This document shows, in pieces, positions 34,947-43,909 of a stretch of DNA of 64,000 nt. The stretch comes from Bradyrhizobium diazoefficiens (GTDB taxonomy: Bacteria; Pseudomonadota; Alphaproteobacteria; Rhizobiales; Xanthobacteraceae). The DNA lies in assembly GCF_016612535.1 (NCBI RefSeq), contig NZ_JAENXS010000001.1, positions 496,001-560,000 on the forward strand, given 5' to 3'. Each line of letters starts with the position of its first letter. The stretch's first letter is position 1. Below the pieces are notes generated by a model. That model was not told where the DNA came from and searched no databases. It saw only the letters and a program-made list of their open reading frames with translations. The position numbers and the translations under genes are program-made.

Positions 34947-36266
34947 TCACTGACCGATTGCATCGAGAAACTGGTACCAGCCGGCGACCAGGCGCACGGC
35001 GGGCTCGCGCAGCGGATAGAACGGGATCGCCTTCATGCGCCTGATATCGAGCAGGCCGACCTCGGGCGTCTCGCCGCGCACGAAGGCGGCGAGATAGCGG
35101 CCCATCAGGCTCGACATGGCAACGCCGGCGCCGTTGTAGCCCATCGAAACCAGCGTGCGCTCGCCGAGCCGGCCGATATGCGGCACTGAGTCCAGCGTCA
35201 TGCCGACCAAGCCCGACCATCTGTAGGCGAGCGGGACATCGGCCAGATCGGGGAAGATGCCGACCATCGCCTTGCGCAAGGCATCGAAGGCGGCTTGCGA
35301 ATCCTGCTTGCCGAAGGCGCCGCGGCCGCCGAAGATGACGCGATTGTCGACCATGCGGAACCAGCGCATCATGCGCTTGGTCTCGGTGTAGGTGCGCCCC
35401 GTCGGCATCAATTTTCCCGCGAGATTGCGCGGCAACTGCTCGGTCGCGACCATGGCGCTGCGGAATGGAATCAGCGTGCGCTGCAGATGCGCGGTCGCAC
35501 CGGTAAGATCAGAGTAGCTGTTGGTGGCGATGATCGCCCGCTTCGCCCGCACCACGCCTTGCGGCGTCTCGGCGACGATGCCGCCGCTTTCACGCCGGAG
35601 TTTTACGACCGGCGACTCCTGGAAAACGGGAACGCCGCGGCGCGCCACGCCATCGGCGAGGCCGCGCAGATAGTTCAGCGGATGGATGCCGCCGGAGCCG
35701 GGATTGAGCACGCCGCCGACGAAGCTGTCGGAGCCGGTCTCCTCGCGCACGCCGCTCTTGTCGAGGATACGGACCTCGGCCGAGCCCATCTCGCGCGTCA
35801 TCCAGTTGGCTTCGTCGACCGCGGCCTTCAGCGTCGTCTCGTTATGCGCCGCCTTGACTTGGCCGGTGCGCGTCAGGTTTGCGCTGGTGATGCCGAATTC
35901 GGAGACCAGCTCTTCGACGATGTCGGTCGATTCATGCGCGATCTCGTACATGCGCTTTGCCATGGCGCGGCCATGGGTGGCGTCGATCTCGCGGAACGAG
36001 AGCCGAAACTTTGCGGTGATCACCCCGCCATTGCGGCCGCTCGCACCCCAGCCGGGCCGGTTGGCCTCGAGCACGATGGGCGCCAGCCCGCTTTTTGCGA
36101 TGTGATGCGCGGCGGAGAGACCAGTATAGCCGGCGCCGATGATCACCACATCGGCCTGTTGGTCGCCCGACAGCACGGGAAAATCGCGCGCCGGCTCCGG
36201 CGTGGCTTCCCACAGCGAGTTTGCCGATGGCCGCGCGCTCCAGTCTCGTGTCATGTCGGCGCCCAT
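34947..36266 (-). CDS. FAD-dependent amine oxidase, gamma-glutamylputrescine oxidase-like (PuuB/DAO family)
   Basis: 439 residues from ATG 36266; ATG 36254 is an alternative with no clearly better site. The FAD motif is VVIIGAGYTGLSAAHHIAKS with LEANRPGWGASGRNGG, as in PuuB and OrdL-type oxidoreductases. SGGIHPLNYLRGLADGVARR and the C-terminal RWSGLVGMTLDSVPHIG and YNGAGVAMSSLMGRYLA match the family. It would oxidise a primary or secondary amine to an aldehyde plus ammonia and H2O2. Location inside an ABC amine-importer operon supports this role. No gamma-glutamylputrescine synthetase gene lies in the window. Confidence 0.87.
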   Translation of the reverse strand: MGADMTRDWSARPSANSLWEATPEPARDFPVLSGDQQADVVIIGAGYTGLSAAHHIAKSGLAPIVLEANRPGWGASGRNGGVITAKFRLSFREIDATHGRAMAKRMYEIAHESTDIVEELVSEFGITSANLTRTGQVKAAHNETTLKAAVDEANWMTREMGSAEVRILDKSGVREETGSDSFVGGVLNPGSGGIHPLNYLRGLADGVARRGVPVFQESPVVKLRRESGGIVAETPQGVVRAKRAIIATNSYSDLTGATAHLQRTLIPFRSAMVATEQLPRNLAGKLMPTGRTYTETKRMMRWFRMVDNRVIFGGRGAFGKQDSQAAFDALRKAMVGIFPDLADVPLAYRWSGLVGMTLDSVPHIGRLGERTLVSMGYNGAGVAMSSLMGRYLAAFVRGETPEVGLLDIRRMKAIPFYPLREPAVRLVAGWYQFLDAIGQ

Positions 36267-36269
36267 GCC

Positions 36270-36986
36270 TTACGCCACCGGCCCGATGGCGGCGTCGGCG
36301 AGCGCCTTCAAGGTCGGGAAATGGAAGTCCGGCTTGGTCAGCGTCTCCACCGCCGGCGTGCCGCCGAAACCGGCGATGCCCTGACGGCGCTCGATCCAGC
36401 ACACCTTGTAGCCGAGTTTCCGCGCGATCCCGATGTCGTGGTACTGGCTCTGCGCGACGTGGAGGATGTCGGACTGCTTGTAGCCGAAGGCGGACTGGCG
36501 GCCCTTGTTGTAGGCGAAGAATTCTGGATCGGGTTTCGCGACGCCGGTCTCGTCGGCACAGACGGTGTCGTCGAAGGGATTGCCGAGCGCATGGGCGTAG
36601 CAGGACAGTGCGACACGGTCGGCATTGGTCATCGCCACCAGGCGAAACTTCGTGCGCAGGCGCTTGAGCGCTTCGACCGAGTCCGGGAACGGACCCCAAC
36701 GCAGCACGGCAAGCTGGAATACGTCGCAGGACGCATCGTCGGCAGGCAGCCCGAGCTCGGTGGCGAGATGGCGATAGACGTGGAACATCACCTCGCTCGA
36801 GCGCTCATGGTGCTTGTCGCGGCCGCGCTTGTAGGATTCGAATATCTTGTCGTCGCTGAGCTCGGCCGGCGTCTTGCCGGAGATCCTGCGCACGGCGGAG
36901 AGCACACCGGTTTCGAAATCGATCAGGGTGCCGACGACGTCGAAGGTGAGGATCTTGAAATTGCTGAACGCGGCTTGGGTCGACAT
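36270..36986 (-). CDS. HAD-superfamily hydrolase, haloacid dehalogenase type II-like
   Basis: 238 residues from ATG 36986, after GAGAGAAG. The HAD motifs are KILTFDVVGTLIDFETG (nucleophile Asp, motif I), RLVAMTNADRVAL (motif II), and KPDPEFFAY and HVAQSQYHDIGIARKLGYK (motifs III and IV). In true L-2-haloacid dehalogenases motif I reads DxYGTL; here it is DVVGTL, so phosphatase activity is equally possible. It sits between the ATPase and the amine oxidase, a pairing I recall from other rhizobial clusters. Its role there is not known. Confidence 0.85.
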   Translation of the reverse strand: MSTQAAFSNFKILTFDVVGTLIDFETGVLSAVRRISGKTPAELSDDKIFESYKRGRDKHHERSSEVMFHVYRHLATELGLPADDASCDVFQLAVLRWGPFPDSVEALKRLRTKFRLVAMTNADRVALSCYAHALGNPFDDTVCADETGVAKPDPEFFAYNKGRQSAFGYKQSDILHVAQSQYHDIGIARKLGYKVCWIERRQGIAGFGGTPAVETLTKPDFHFPTLKALADAAIGPVA

Positions 36987-37022
36987 ATCGGTTTCTTCTC
37001 TCAGGTTAAACAAGGCTTGAGT

Positions 37023-38102
37023 TCAGTCCACCCTGGGCACGACGATGGTGTCCTCGGGGTGAAGGGTGACGGTGAGGCTGCCGCCGAGCGGCGGGATGCG
37101 GTGATAGGCCTGGTGGTAGCTCGGCTGGCGCAGGCTGAGTGCGATGCCGTCGGCGAGCGCCAGGAAGATGCGCAGGCTCTCGCCCTGGTAGACGATGTCG
37201 GTGACCGTCCCGGTCAGCCGGTTGCAGGTGGCGTCCTGCGCGCCGTCGTCGATCAGGAGTTTTTCGCTGTGCACTGCGAGCATCAGCGCATCGCCGTCCG
37301 GAATGGCGCGGGCGCTGCGCAGCAGCGCATTGCCGAGCGCAACGCTGGAGGCATCGACGCGGCGAACCGGCAGCATGCTCGCCTCGCCGATGAAGCTTGC
37401 GACAAAGGAATCGGCAGGATGATCGTGCAGCCGCTCGGGCACGTCGATCTGGATCAGCCGACCGTCCTTCATCACGGCGACGCGGTCGCTCATGGTCAGC
37501 GCCTCGCGCTGGTCATGGGTGACGTAGATGATGGTGGCGCCGATGCGCTTATGGAGCGCGCGGAGCTCGATCTGCATGGATTCGCGGAGCTGCTTGTCGA
37601 GCGCCGAGAGCGGCTCGTCCATCAGGATCAGCCGCGGCTCGAAGATCATGGCGCGTGCGAGCGCCACGCGCTGACGCTGGCCGCCGGAGAGCTGCGCGAT
37701 GCCGCGCTCCTCATAGCCGGCGAGACCCACCATTGCGAGCGCCGCGCGCACCTTGTCGGGCCAGCTTGCCTTCGGCAGACGGCGCGCGCGCAGCGGAAAG
37801 GCGACGTTCTCGCCGACGTTCATATGCGGGAACAATGCGTAGTTCTGGAAGACCACGCCGATGTCGCGCTTGTGCGGCGGCATGTAGGTGATGTCGCGGC
37901 CGCCGAAGAGAATTGTGCCTGATGTCGGCAGGACGAAGCCGCCCAGAATGCCGAGCAGCGTGGTCTTGCCGGAGCCGGAGGGACCGAGCAGCGAGACGAA
38001 CTCGCCGGCGCCGACATTGAGCGAGACGTCGTCGAGAGCGCGAATGGCGCCGTACGCCTTGCTCGCGGACCTGATCTCGACGCTTTCCGCTCGTTTGTCC
38101 AA
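37023..38102 (-). CDS. ABC transporter ATPase, PotA type (second system)
   Basis: 359 residues from a TTG at 38102 preceded by GCGAGG; the open frame extends to 38210, but no ATG there has a good ribosome site and that DNA carries the promoter. Walker A is GPSGSGKTTLLGILGG, the signature LSGGQRQRVALARA, Walker B LILMDEPLSALD and the switch YVTHDQREA. A C-terminal TOBE domain follows from about residue 240. As first gene of the operon it would be made together with the HAD protein, oxidase, binding protein and permeases. The LysR gene is divergent. Confidence 0.92.
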   Translation of the reverse strand: MDKRAESVEIRSASKAYGAIRALDDVSLNVGAGEFVSLLGPSGSGKTTLLGILGGFVLPTSGTILFGGRDITYMPPHKRDIGVVFQNYALFPHMNVGENVAFPLRARRLPKASWPDKVRAALAMVGLAGYEERGIAQLSGGQRQRVALARAMIFEPRLILMDEPLSALDKQLRESMQIELRALHKRIGATIIYVTHDQREALTMSDRVAVMKDGRLIQIDVPERLHDHPADSFVASFIGEASMLPVRRVDASSVALGNALLRSARAIPDGDALMLAVHSEKLLIDDGAQDATCNRLTGTVTDIVYQGESLRIFLALADGIALSLRQPSYHQAYHRIPPLGGSLTVTLHPEDTIVVPRVD

Positions 38103-38262
38103 CGATCGACCTCGCCATATCCCTTGCCTGGCGTGCCTCACTGCACGCCATAAGCCTGCTTTATAGACAGCGTTCTGAAGCATTTGCCGGCGCAGCGTGC
38201 GCCGCACCAAATCTTTTCCCGAACACCCCTGTCTTTAGGCTGTGATGCCAATGACACCAGAC

Positions 38263-38286
38263 TTGGCAAAACTCGGCAATTGCCAA
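38263..38286. promoter_or_regulatory. LysR-type operator candidate between divergent genes
   Basis: TTGGCAA (38263-38269) and TTGCCAA (38280-38286) are exact inverted repeats around ten bases. The right part also forms the perfect palindrome GGCAATTGCC (38275-38284). The site lies in the 212 bp gap between the ABC operon and the LysR gene, 29 bp before the LysR start. Confidence 0.6.
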
Positions 38287-38300
38287 ATTCTCACTCGGCT

Positions 38301-38317
38301 CATAACATGAGGTTATG
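38301..38317. promoter_or_regulatory. Small inverted repeat over the LysR start codon
   Basis: CATAAC (38301-38306) and GTTATG (38312-38317) flank five bases; the right arm contains the LysR start codon at 38315. It could be an autoregulatory site or an mRNA hairpin limiting translation. Confidence 0.4.
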
Positions 38318-39253
38318 CCAGAGCTGCGCCGGATGCTGCCTTCAAGTAACGCCCTGTTCGTCTTCGACGCAGCGGCGCGCAATGGCAGCTTCACGGCGGC
38401 GGCCGCCGAACTGAACGTCACGCAGCCGGCGGTGAGCCGCATGCTCGGACAATTCGAGGAGCATCTCGGCGTGCGCCTGTTCGACCGCACCGCGGGCCGC
38501 GCGGTGCTCACCGAGGAAGGCGAGCTCCTCTATCGCCGCGTGCTCGAGGGCTTTCGCAGCATCGAGACCGGTCTCGTCGAGATGGAGCGCCGCCGCAAGG
38601 GCACCGAGACGGTGACCCTGTCGGTCTCCTCCGCCTTCACCACGCACTGGCTGATGCCGCGCATCGACAAGCTCCAGCGCCAGTTTCCGCAGGTCGATCT
38701 GCGCTTCCAGCTGATCTCCGGCGCACTGCGCGGGCCGGTCGAGAATGTCGATCTCGGCATGCGCTTTCGCGACCGCGAAGAACCCTCCTCCGGCGGCACG
38801 CTGGTAATGAAGGAGGTCATGCTGCCGGTGTGCAGCCCGGCTTATCTCGACGGCACCGTAGCTGCCGATGGCAACACCATCATCCGTCTCGCCGAGACGC
38901 CGGGCGACTGGGCCGCGGATTACGCATCGCTGCTCACCGGTCGCCGTGGCGCGGCCAAGGCGCTGAGCTTCACCGACTATGCCGTCGTGATGCAGGCCGC
39001 CCTGCTCGGCCAGGGCATCGCGCTCGGCTGGCTGACGGTGGCCTCGCACTGGTTGTTGACCGGCGCACTGGTACCAGCCTCCGACAGGTTCACCACCACG
39101 CGCCGCATCTGCGAATTCCTGCCGCCGCGCAACCGGCCGATGCGCCCGATCGCGGCCGAGATCCGCGACTGGATCATCGCGCAGATGCAAAGCGAGATCG
39201 CCGCGATCGACAAGCTCTATCCGAAGCTCGGCGCGATGGCCGCGTGTTATTAA
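38315..39253 (+). CDS. LysR-family regulator, GcvA-like
   Basis: 312 residues. Helix-turn-helix: NALFVFDAAARNGSFTAAAA, then ELNVTQPAVSRMLGQFEEHL and GVRLFDRTAGRAVLTEEG. The effector domain shows the GcvA-subgroup pattern VTLSVSSAFTTHWLMPRIDK and IALGWLTVASHWL. It is divergent from the PotA/HAD/oxidase/importer operon and lies next to an inverted-repeat site, so it is probably its activator. The effector is likely the imported amine or a product of it. Confidence 0.93.
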   Translation: MPELRRMLPSSNALFVFDAAARNGSFTAAAAELNVTQPAVSRMLGQFEEHLGVRLFDRTAGRAVLTEEGELLYRRVLEGFRSIETGLVEMERRRKGTETVTLSVSSAFTTHWLMPRIDKLQRQFPQVDLRFQLISGALRGPVENVDLGMRFRDREEPSSGGTLVMKEVMLPVCSPAYLDGTVAADGNTIIRLAETPGDWAADYASLLTGRRGAAKALSFTDYAVVMQAALLGQGIALGWLTVASHWLLTGALVPASDRFTTTRRICEFLPPRNRPMRPIAAEIRDWIIAQMQSEIAAIDKLYPKLGAMAACY

Positions 39254-39281
39254 GCGGCGAACAGTCGAGGAAGGACGTTCT

Positions 39282-39427
39282 CCCTCTCCCCGTTCTTACG
39301 GGGAGAGGGTCGGGGTGAGGGGCTGCTTCCGCGATCACGGTGAGAGTGAGACTCGCGGAGAGTCCCCCTCACCCGGAATCCGCGCGCTCCGCGCGAATTC
39401 CGGCCTCTCCCCGCAGGCGGGGAGAGG
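39282..39427. repeat. Bradyrhizobium-type palindromic intergenic repeat (three hairpins)
   Basis: Between convergent genes: CCCTCTCCCCG/CGGGGAGAGGG (39282-39309), CCGGAAT...ATTCCGG with an inner CGCGC/GCGCG (39373-39403) and CCTCTCCCCGC/GCGGGGAGAGG (39404-39427). I recognise this CCTCTCCCCGCNNGCGGGGAGAGG form as a multi-copy element of rhizobial chromosomes. It may also act as a two-way terminator for the LysR and uxuA genes. Confidence 0.75.
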
Positions 39428-39454
39428 CGAAGGAGCCATCCAGCGCACCGCGCC

Positions 39455-40645
39455 TCAATGATGCTCGATCGCACGGATCGCGCCGCGGAGCTCGGCGAGG
39501 CCGCGCAGGCGACCGATCGCAGTGTAGCCGGGATTGTTGCGCTTGGTTGCGGCGAGATCGTCCAGCATGCGGTGGCCGTGATCGGGACGGAAGACGATTC
39601 TCCTGTCGGGCGGGCGCCGCGCGTTCTCTTTCAACAGCGTCTTCAACACGGCGACCATGTCGACGTCGCCGTCGAGATGGTCCGACTCGTGGAAGGTCAG
39701 GCCATCGGCCTCGCGCTTGGTCGCACGGAGATGCGCAAACGCAATCCGCGGGCCGAAACGCTCTGCCATCGCAGGCAGATCGTTCTCAGGCCGTACACCG
39801 AGCGAGCCGGTGCAGAGACAAATGCCGTTGGCTTTCGAGGGCACGGCGTCGAACAGCGCCTGATAATCGTCGGCGGTCGAGGCAACGCGCGGCAGGCCGA
39901 ACAGCGGGCGTGGCGGATCGTCCGGATGCAGTGTCAACGAGACGCCGAGCTGCTCCGCCACCGGCGCGACGCGTCCCAGGAATTCCGCGAGATGCTGTCG
40001 CAGGATCTTCGGCGTGATGTCGCGGTAGGTCTCCAGGCGGTCTCGGAATTGCGGGATCGTCATCGGCTCGGTGGTCGAGCCCGGCAGCGCGCTGGCGATG
40101 GTCATGATGAGATAGTCGATGTCCGCCTGGCTCATCTTGTCGAACAGCGTTTTCGCGCGCGCCTGCTGGTCGGGGGAATATTCCTGCACGGCTGCAGGAC
40201 GCTTGAGGATATGCAGCTCGAAGGCGGCAAAGCGGTCGTGGTCGAAGCGCATGGCACGGGCGCCGTTCGGCAGCTCCCATTCCAGGTCGGTGCGGCACCA
40301 GTCGACGACGGGCATGAAATTGTAGCAGATGATCTTGATGCCGGAGGCGGCGACCGCCTCCAGGCTCGCGATCCACGCTTCGATCGATTGCGCCGCCCTG
40401 GCCCCGAGGCGCTTGACGTCGTCCGGGATCGGAATCGATTCCACCACCGACCAGGTCAGCTGCGAGCGGCCGGGCTGGCCGCGCTCGATGAAATTCCTGC
40501 GCTCCTCCACCGCCTCGCGGGTCCAGGCCTCGCCAATCGGCACCTGGTGCAGGGCCGAGACGATGTCCGTCGCCCCGGCCTGCCTGACGTCATCCAGCGA
40601 CACGGGATCATCGGGCCCGTACCAGCGCCATCCCTCGAGCATCAT
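39455..40645 (-). CDS. uxuA: Mannonate dehydratase
   Basis: 396 residues, the usual UxuA length. WRWYGPDDPVSLDDVRQAGA at the N terminus and KIICYNFMPVVDWCRTDLEW are typical. SLTLHPDDPPRPLFGLPRVA and NGICLCTGSLGVRPEND, then RIAFAHLRATKRE and RPDHGHRM, supply the metal-binding His, Cys, His and Asp of this TIM-barrel enzyme. It dehydrates D-mannonate to 2-keto-3-deoxygluconate in hexuronate breakdown. It is last in the TRAP operon, 15 bp after the alcohol dehydrogenase gene. The fructuronate reductase that makes its substrate is encoded divergently at 45918. Confidence 0.95.
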   Translation of the reverse strand: MMLEGWRWYGPDDPVSLDDVRQAGATDIVSALHQVPIGEAWTREAVEERRNFIERGQPGRSQLTWSVVESIPIPDDVKRLGARAAQSIEAWIASLEAVAASGIKIICYNFMPVVDWCRTDLEWELPNGARAMRFDHDRFAAFELHILKRPAAVQEYSPDQQARAKTLFDKMSQADIDYLIMTIASALPGSTTEPMTIPQFRDRLETYRDITPKILRQHLAEFLGRVAPVAEQLGVSLTLHPDDPPRPLFGLPRVASTADDYQALFDAVPSKANGICLCTGSLGVRPENDLPAMAERFGPRIAFAHLRATKREADGLTFHESDHLDGDVDMVAVLKTLLKENARRPPDRRIVFRPDHGHRMLDDLAATKRNNPGYTAIGRLRGLAELRGAIRAIEHH

Positions 40646-40660
40646 CGGAATTCTCCCGGA

Positions 40661-41710
40661 TTAGTTCGCGGTCAGCACGACCTTGACGCTCTGCGAGCGG
40701 TCGAGCGCCAGCCGCAGCGCATCTGGCGCGGTCGACAGCGGCCGTTCGGCGGTGACCAGCGACAGCACATCGACGTTGCCGGCACCGATCAGTTCCACCG
40801 CTGTCATGAATTCCAAGCCGAAGCGGAACGAGCCGCGCAGGTCGATCTCCTTGGCCATCACCGCATTCGTGGGCGTCGGAATCTGGCCGCCCGGCAGATT
40901 TCCGATCTGCACCACCACGCCGCCGCGCCGCACAATGCCAATCGCACTCGCAAGCCCCGCTGCCGTGCCCGAGACTTCGAACGCGACATCATAGGGGCGC
41001 GCAGCGGCCTGCGCCCTCAGGCCTTCCTCGCCGCCCACGATGTTCTCGACGTGAGAGGCACCAAGCCGCGTCGCAAAGGCGAGCGGTGCAGATGCGATGT
41101 CGGCCACGGTGATGTCAGCCATGCCGGCGCGGCGCGCGGCGAGCATGGTCAGAAGCCCGATCGGGCCGGCGCCAAAAATGATGCCGCGCTTGCCCTCGAT
41201 GTTGCCGGCGCGGGCGACCGCGTGCAGGCAGACCGCCAGCGGCTCGGCGAGCGCCGCGGCCTGATAGGACACGTGGTCCGGAATCTTCACGCACTGCGCC
41301 GGGATCGCGTCGAAATAATTGGCAAAGCCGCCCTGCATGTGCGGCGTCTTCGACGCCGAGCCCATGAAATAGATATTCTCGCAGAGGTTTTGCCGGCCCT
41401 CACGGCAGGCCACGCAATCGCCGCACCAGCGCGACGGATTGACGGCGACGCGGTCGCCGACCTTCAAATTCGCCGCGGAGCCGGCGATCTCGACGACCTG
41501 GCCCGAGATCTCGTGACCGAGCACCAGCGGCGACTTCACCACGAAATCGCCGGTGCGGGCGTGACGGAAGTAATGCATGTCCGAGCCGCAGATGCCGCCG
41601 GCGCCAAAGCGGATACGCACCATGCCGGCGGCCAGCTTGTCGAGCGGATGCTCGATCATGCGCAGATCTTCGGGGCCGAACAGGGTTGCGGCGAAAGAAG
41701 TGGAGGTCAT
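40661..41710 (-). CDS. Zinc-dependent sugar dehydrogenase, L-idonate 5-dehydrogenase-like
   Basis: 349 residues from ATG 41710, overlapping dctM by ATGA. Medium-chain dehydrogenase: catalytic-zinc ligands in GICGSDMHYF and GHEISGQVVE, the structural-zinc cysteines in CGDCVACREGRQNLC, and the Rossmann motif GAGPIGLL. The pattern resembles L-idonate 5-dehydrogenase and sorbitol dehydrogenase-type enzymes. In this operon it would oxidise a sugar acid entering the mannonate/2-keto-3-deoxygluconate route. The substrate assignment is by similarity and context only. Confidence 0.88.
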   Translation of the reverse strand: MTSTSFAATLFGPEDLRMIEHPLDKLAAGMVRIRFGAGGICGSDMHYFRHARTGDFVVKSPLVLGHEISGQVVEIAGSAANLKVGDRVAVNPSRWCGDCVACREGRQNLCENIYFMGSASKTPHMQGGFANYFDAIPAQCVKIPDHVSYQAAALAEPLAVCLHAVARAGNIEGKRGIIFGAGPIGLLTMLAARRAGMADITVADIASAPLAFATRLGASHVENIVGGEEGLRAQAAARPYDVAFEVSGTAAGLASAIGIVRRGGVVVQIGNLPGGQIPTPTNAVMAKEIDLRGSFRFGLEFMTAVELIGAGNVDVLSLVTAERPLSTAPDALRLALDRSQSVKVVLTAN

Positions 41711-43113
41711 TTGGAAAGTCCCATGTATTTCGGCAGCCAGAGAGTCAGTTCGGGAACGTAAGTGATCGCGATCAGCGCGAGCATCAGCGGCACCAGCCAA
41801 GGCAGGATCGCGACCGTCGTGCGCTCGACCGAGAGCTTTGCCACGCGGGCGAGAACGAACAGGACCATGCCGAGCGGCGGATGCAGCAGGCCGATCATCA
41901 GGTTCAGCGTCATGATCAGACCGAAATGGATCGGATCGATGCCAAGCTTGAGCACGATCGGCAGCAGGATCGGCACCAGGATGGTGATCGCCGCCGTGGT
42001 GTCGATGAAGCAGCCGACGAACAGGATCAGCACGTTGGCGAGCGCCAGGAACACCCATTTATTGTGGGTGATGCTGAGCATCCAGTCCGAGAGCAGCTGG
42101 GCCGCCTGCGACACCGTGAGCAGCCAGGCGAAGATCGAGGCCGCGGTGACGATGAACAGCACCGAGGCCGTGGTCTCGATGGTGTCGAAGGTCGCTTTCG
42201 CCACCGTCTTCAGCGTCATGGTGCGATAGCGCACGAGACCAAGGAACAGCGACCAGATCACGGCGGCAACCGCGGCTTCGGTCGGCGTGAACCAGCCGAG
42301 CGTCATGCCGCCGATCAGGATCACCGGCGCCATTAGCGCCATCACCGCGGAGAAGTCGAAGTACCAGTCGATCGCGAGCAGCGCACCGAGCCCGATGACG
42401 ACCGCGAGGTTGGTCGACATGCCGGCCAGCGTCATCAGCCAGATCGCGAGCGGGAAAGAGAATACGATGACGATCTCGAGACCGGCAGAGCCGAGCTGCG
42501 GCCAAGAGAATGGCGTATCGCTGCCCCACTTGTTCTTGTACGCGAAGTAGGTGACGGTCGCCATCATCAGCAGCGTCAGGACCACTCCGGGAATGACGCC
42601 ACCCAGGAACAGCGCGCCGATCGAGACGTTGGCCATCATGCCGTAGATCACGAAGGGCAGCGACGGCGGGATGATCGGGCCGAGCGTCGCCGAGGCCGCG
42701 GTGACGCCGACCGAGAACTCGGTGGTGTAGCCGTGGTCCTTCATCGCCTTGATCTCGATGGTGCCGAGGCCGGCTGCGTCGGCGATCGCGGTGCCGGACA
42801 TGCCGGAGAAGATCACCGAGCCGATGATGTTGACGTGGCCGAGCCCGCCGCGCATCCAGCCGACCAGCGCGACGGCGAATTTGTAGATGCGTCCGGTGAC
42901 GCCGGCGATGTTCATGAGGTTGCCGGCCAGGATGAAGAAGGGCACGGCGAGCAGCGGAAAGCTCTCGACGCCCGCGATCATGCGTTGCGCCAGCGTCACG
43001 TCGGGCGTCACGCCGCTGACCAGGATGTAGAGCAGCGACGACGACGCCATGGCAATCGCCACGGGAACGCCGAGCAGCATCAGGATGAGGAAGCCTCCGA
43101 GCAACAGCAGCAT
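41707..43113 (-). CDS. dctM: TRAP transporter large permease, DctM family
   Basis: 468 residues from ATG 43113, 4 bp after the dctQ stop with GAAGGG before it; a TTG at 43128 is less likely. It has twelve or more membrane spans, beginning FMLLLLGGFLILMLLGVPVA. SVIFSGMSGTAIADAAGLGT and GFFTPTEAAVAAV-type segments (here GWFTPTEAAVAAVIWSLF) are DctM hallmarks, as is NLMIGLLHPPLGMVLFV. It forms the Na+-driven channel for a sugar acid delivered by DctP. It is translationally coupled to the dehydrogenase gene downstream. Confidence 0.94.
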   Translation of the reverse strand: MLLLLGGFLILMLLGVPVAIAMASSSLLYILVSGVTPDVTLAQRMIAGVESFPLLAVPFFILAGNLMNIAGVTGRIYKFAVALVGWMRGGLGHVNIIGSVIFSGMSGTAIADAAGLGTIEIKAMKDHGYTTEFSVGVTAASATLGPIIPPSLPFVIYGMMANVSIGALFLGGVIPGVVLTLLMMATVTYFAYKNKWGSDTPFSWPQLGSAGLEIVIVFSFPLAIWLMTLAGMSTNLAVVIGLGALLAIDWYFDFSAVMALMAPVILIGGMTLGWFTPTEAAVAAVIWSLFLGLVRYRTMTLKTVAKATFDTIETTASVLFIVTAASIFAWLLTVSQAAQLLSDWMLSITHNKWVFLALANVLILFVGCFIDTTAAITILVPILLPIVLKLGIDPIHFGLIMTLNLMIGLLHPPLGMVLFVLARVAKLSVERTTVAILPWLVPLMLALIAITYVPELTLWLPKYMGLSK

Positions 43114-43117
43114 GAAC

Positions 43118-43696
43118 TTACCCTTCAAAACCGTCGTAAGCGCCGGGACGTTCGAGGATCGAATAGCCCTGTCGCAGATGTTGCAGCGTCACTTGCACCG
43201 AGCGCACGAACATCAGCACGAAGCCGAGCAGCACGGCGTAGTAGACGTAGTTCTTGGGGAAGTTGATCGTGGTCATGGACTCGTCGCCGATGATCTGGAT
43301 GTAGACCCAGACCAGCTTGACGGCGTAGCCGAAGAAGGCGATCCGGATCAGGTCGATCACCGTCGACAACGCGCGCGCCACGAATTGCGGCAAATAGCGA
43401 TAGATCAGGTCGACCTGGATGTGCCGCGACAGCCGCACGCACATCGAGGCGCCGATGAAGACCACCCCGATCAGGCAGTAGGTCGCGATCTCCTCGGTCC
43501 AGGCGTAGCTGTCGTTGAGCACGTAGCGGGTGAAGAACTGCAGGAAGACGGCGAGTGCCATCACCCAGAAGATCGCCAGCGCCACCCAGTCCTCGAAAGC
43601 GTAGATGCCGAGATCGATCTTCGGCGTCGCTTCCTCCTCGAATGTGTGGGCGATCTCGTCGCCGGTGATCTGCCGGTGCACTTCGGCGGTCGACAT
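43118..43696 (-). CDS. dctQ: TRAP transporter small permease, DctQ family
   Basis: 192 residues from ATG 43696, after GAGGAGTAACCAC. A cytoplasmic N-terminal part precedes four membrane spans: WVALAIFWVMALAVFLQFFT, YCLIGVVFIGASMCVRLSRH, a span after IDLIRIAFFGYAVKL and one in YAVLLGFVLMFVRSVQV. The W-x-E-E loop motif (YAWTEEIATY) is characteristic of DctQ. It partners DctM in the inner membrane. A 213 bp gap carrying a palindromic repeat separates it from dctP. Confidence 0.92.
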   Translation of the reverse strand: MSTAEVHRQITGDEIAHTFEEEATPKIDLGIYAFEDWVALAIFWVMALAVFLQFFTRYVLNDSYAWTEEIATYCLIGVVFIGASMCVRLSRHIQVDLIYRYLPQFVARALSTVIDLIRIAFFGYAVKLVWVYIQIIGDESMTTINFPKNYVYYAVLLGFVLMFVRSVQVTLQHLRQGYSILERPGAYDGFEG

Positions 43697-43770
43697 GTGG
43701 TTACTCCTCAAAGGTACCGAACGTCATTGCGGAGGCGGCCAAAATGCGCCGCCCTCGCGTCACCCTCCCG

Positions 43771-43895
43771 GTCGTCCCGGCGAAGGCCGGGACCCATAGC
43801 TGTAGCGCCCGCTCGTCGTTCCGAACGTCCGTGGCCAGCACCGCGCCTCTTTCGATTGATTACGCGGTATGGGTCCCGGCATTCGCCGGGACGAC
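43771..43895. repeat. Palindromic repeat element between dctP and dctQ
   Basis: GTCGTCCCGGCGAAGGCCGG plus GACCCATA (43771-43798) recurs inverted at 43868-43895 as TATGGGTCCCGGCATTCGCC plus GGGACGAC. Each arm also folds on itself (CCCGGC/GCCGGG). This is a well-known intergenic repeat form in alphaproteobacteria. It may uncouple dctQM expression from dctP. Confidence 0.8.
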
Positions 43896-43909
43896 GGGGA
43901 GAGTTGCAG

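Noticed and set aside
36270..36986. Firm call as L-2-haloacid dehalogenase
   Set aside because: Motif I reads DVVGTL rather than DxYGTL, so the enzyme could be a phosphatase; only the superfamily is supported.
39254..39454. CRISPR-like repeated hairpins
   Set aside because: The hairpins differ in sequence and spacing and match common rhizobial intergenic palindromes; there are no spacers or cas genes.
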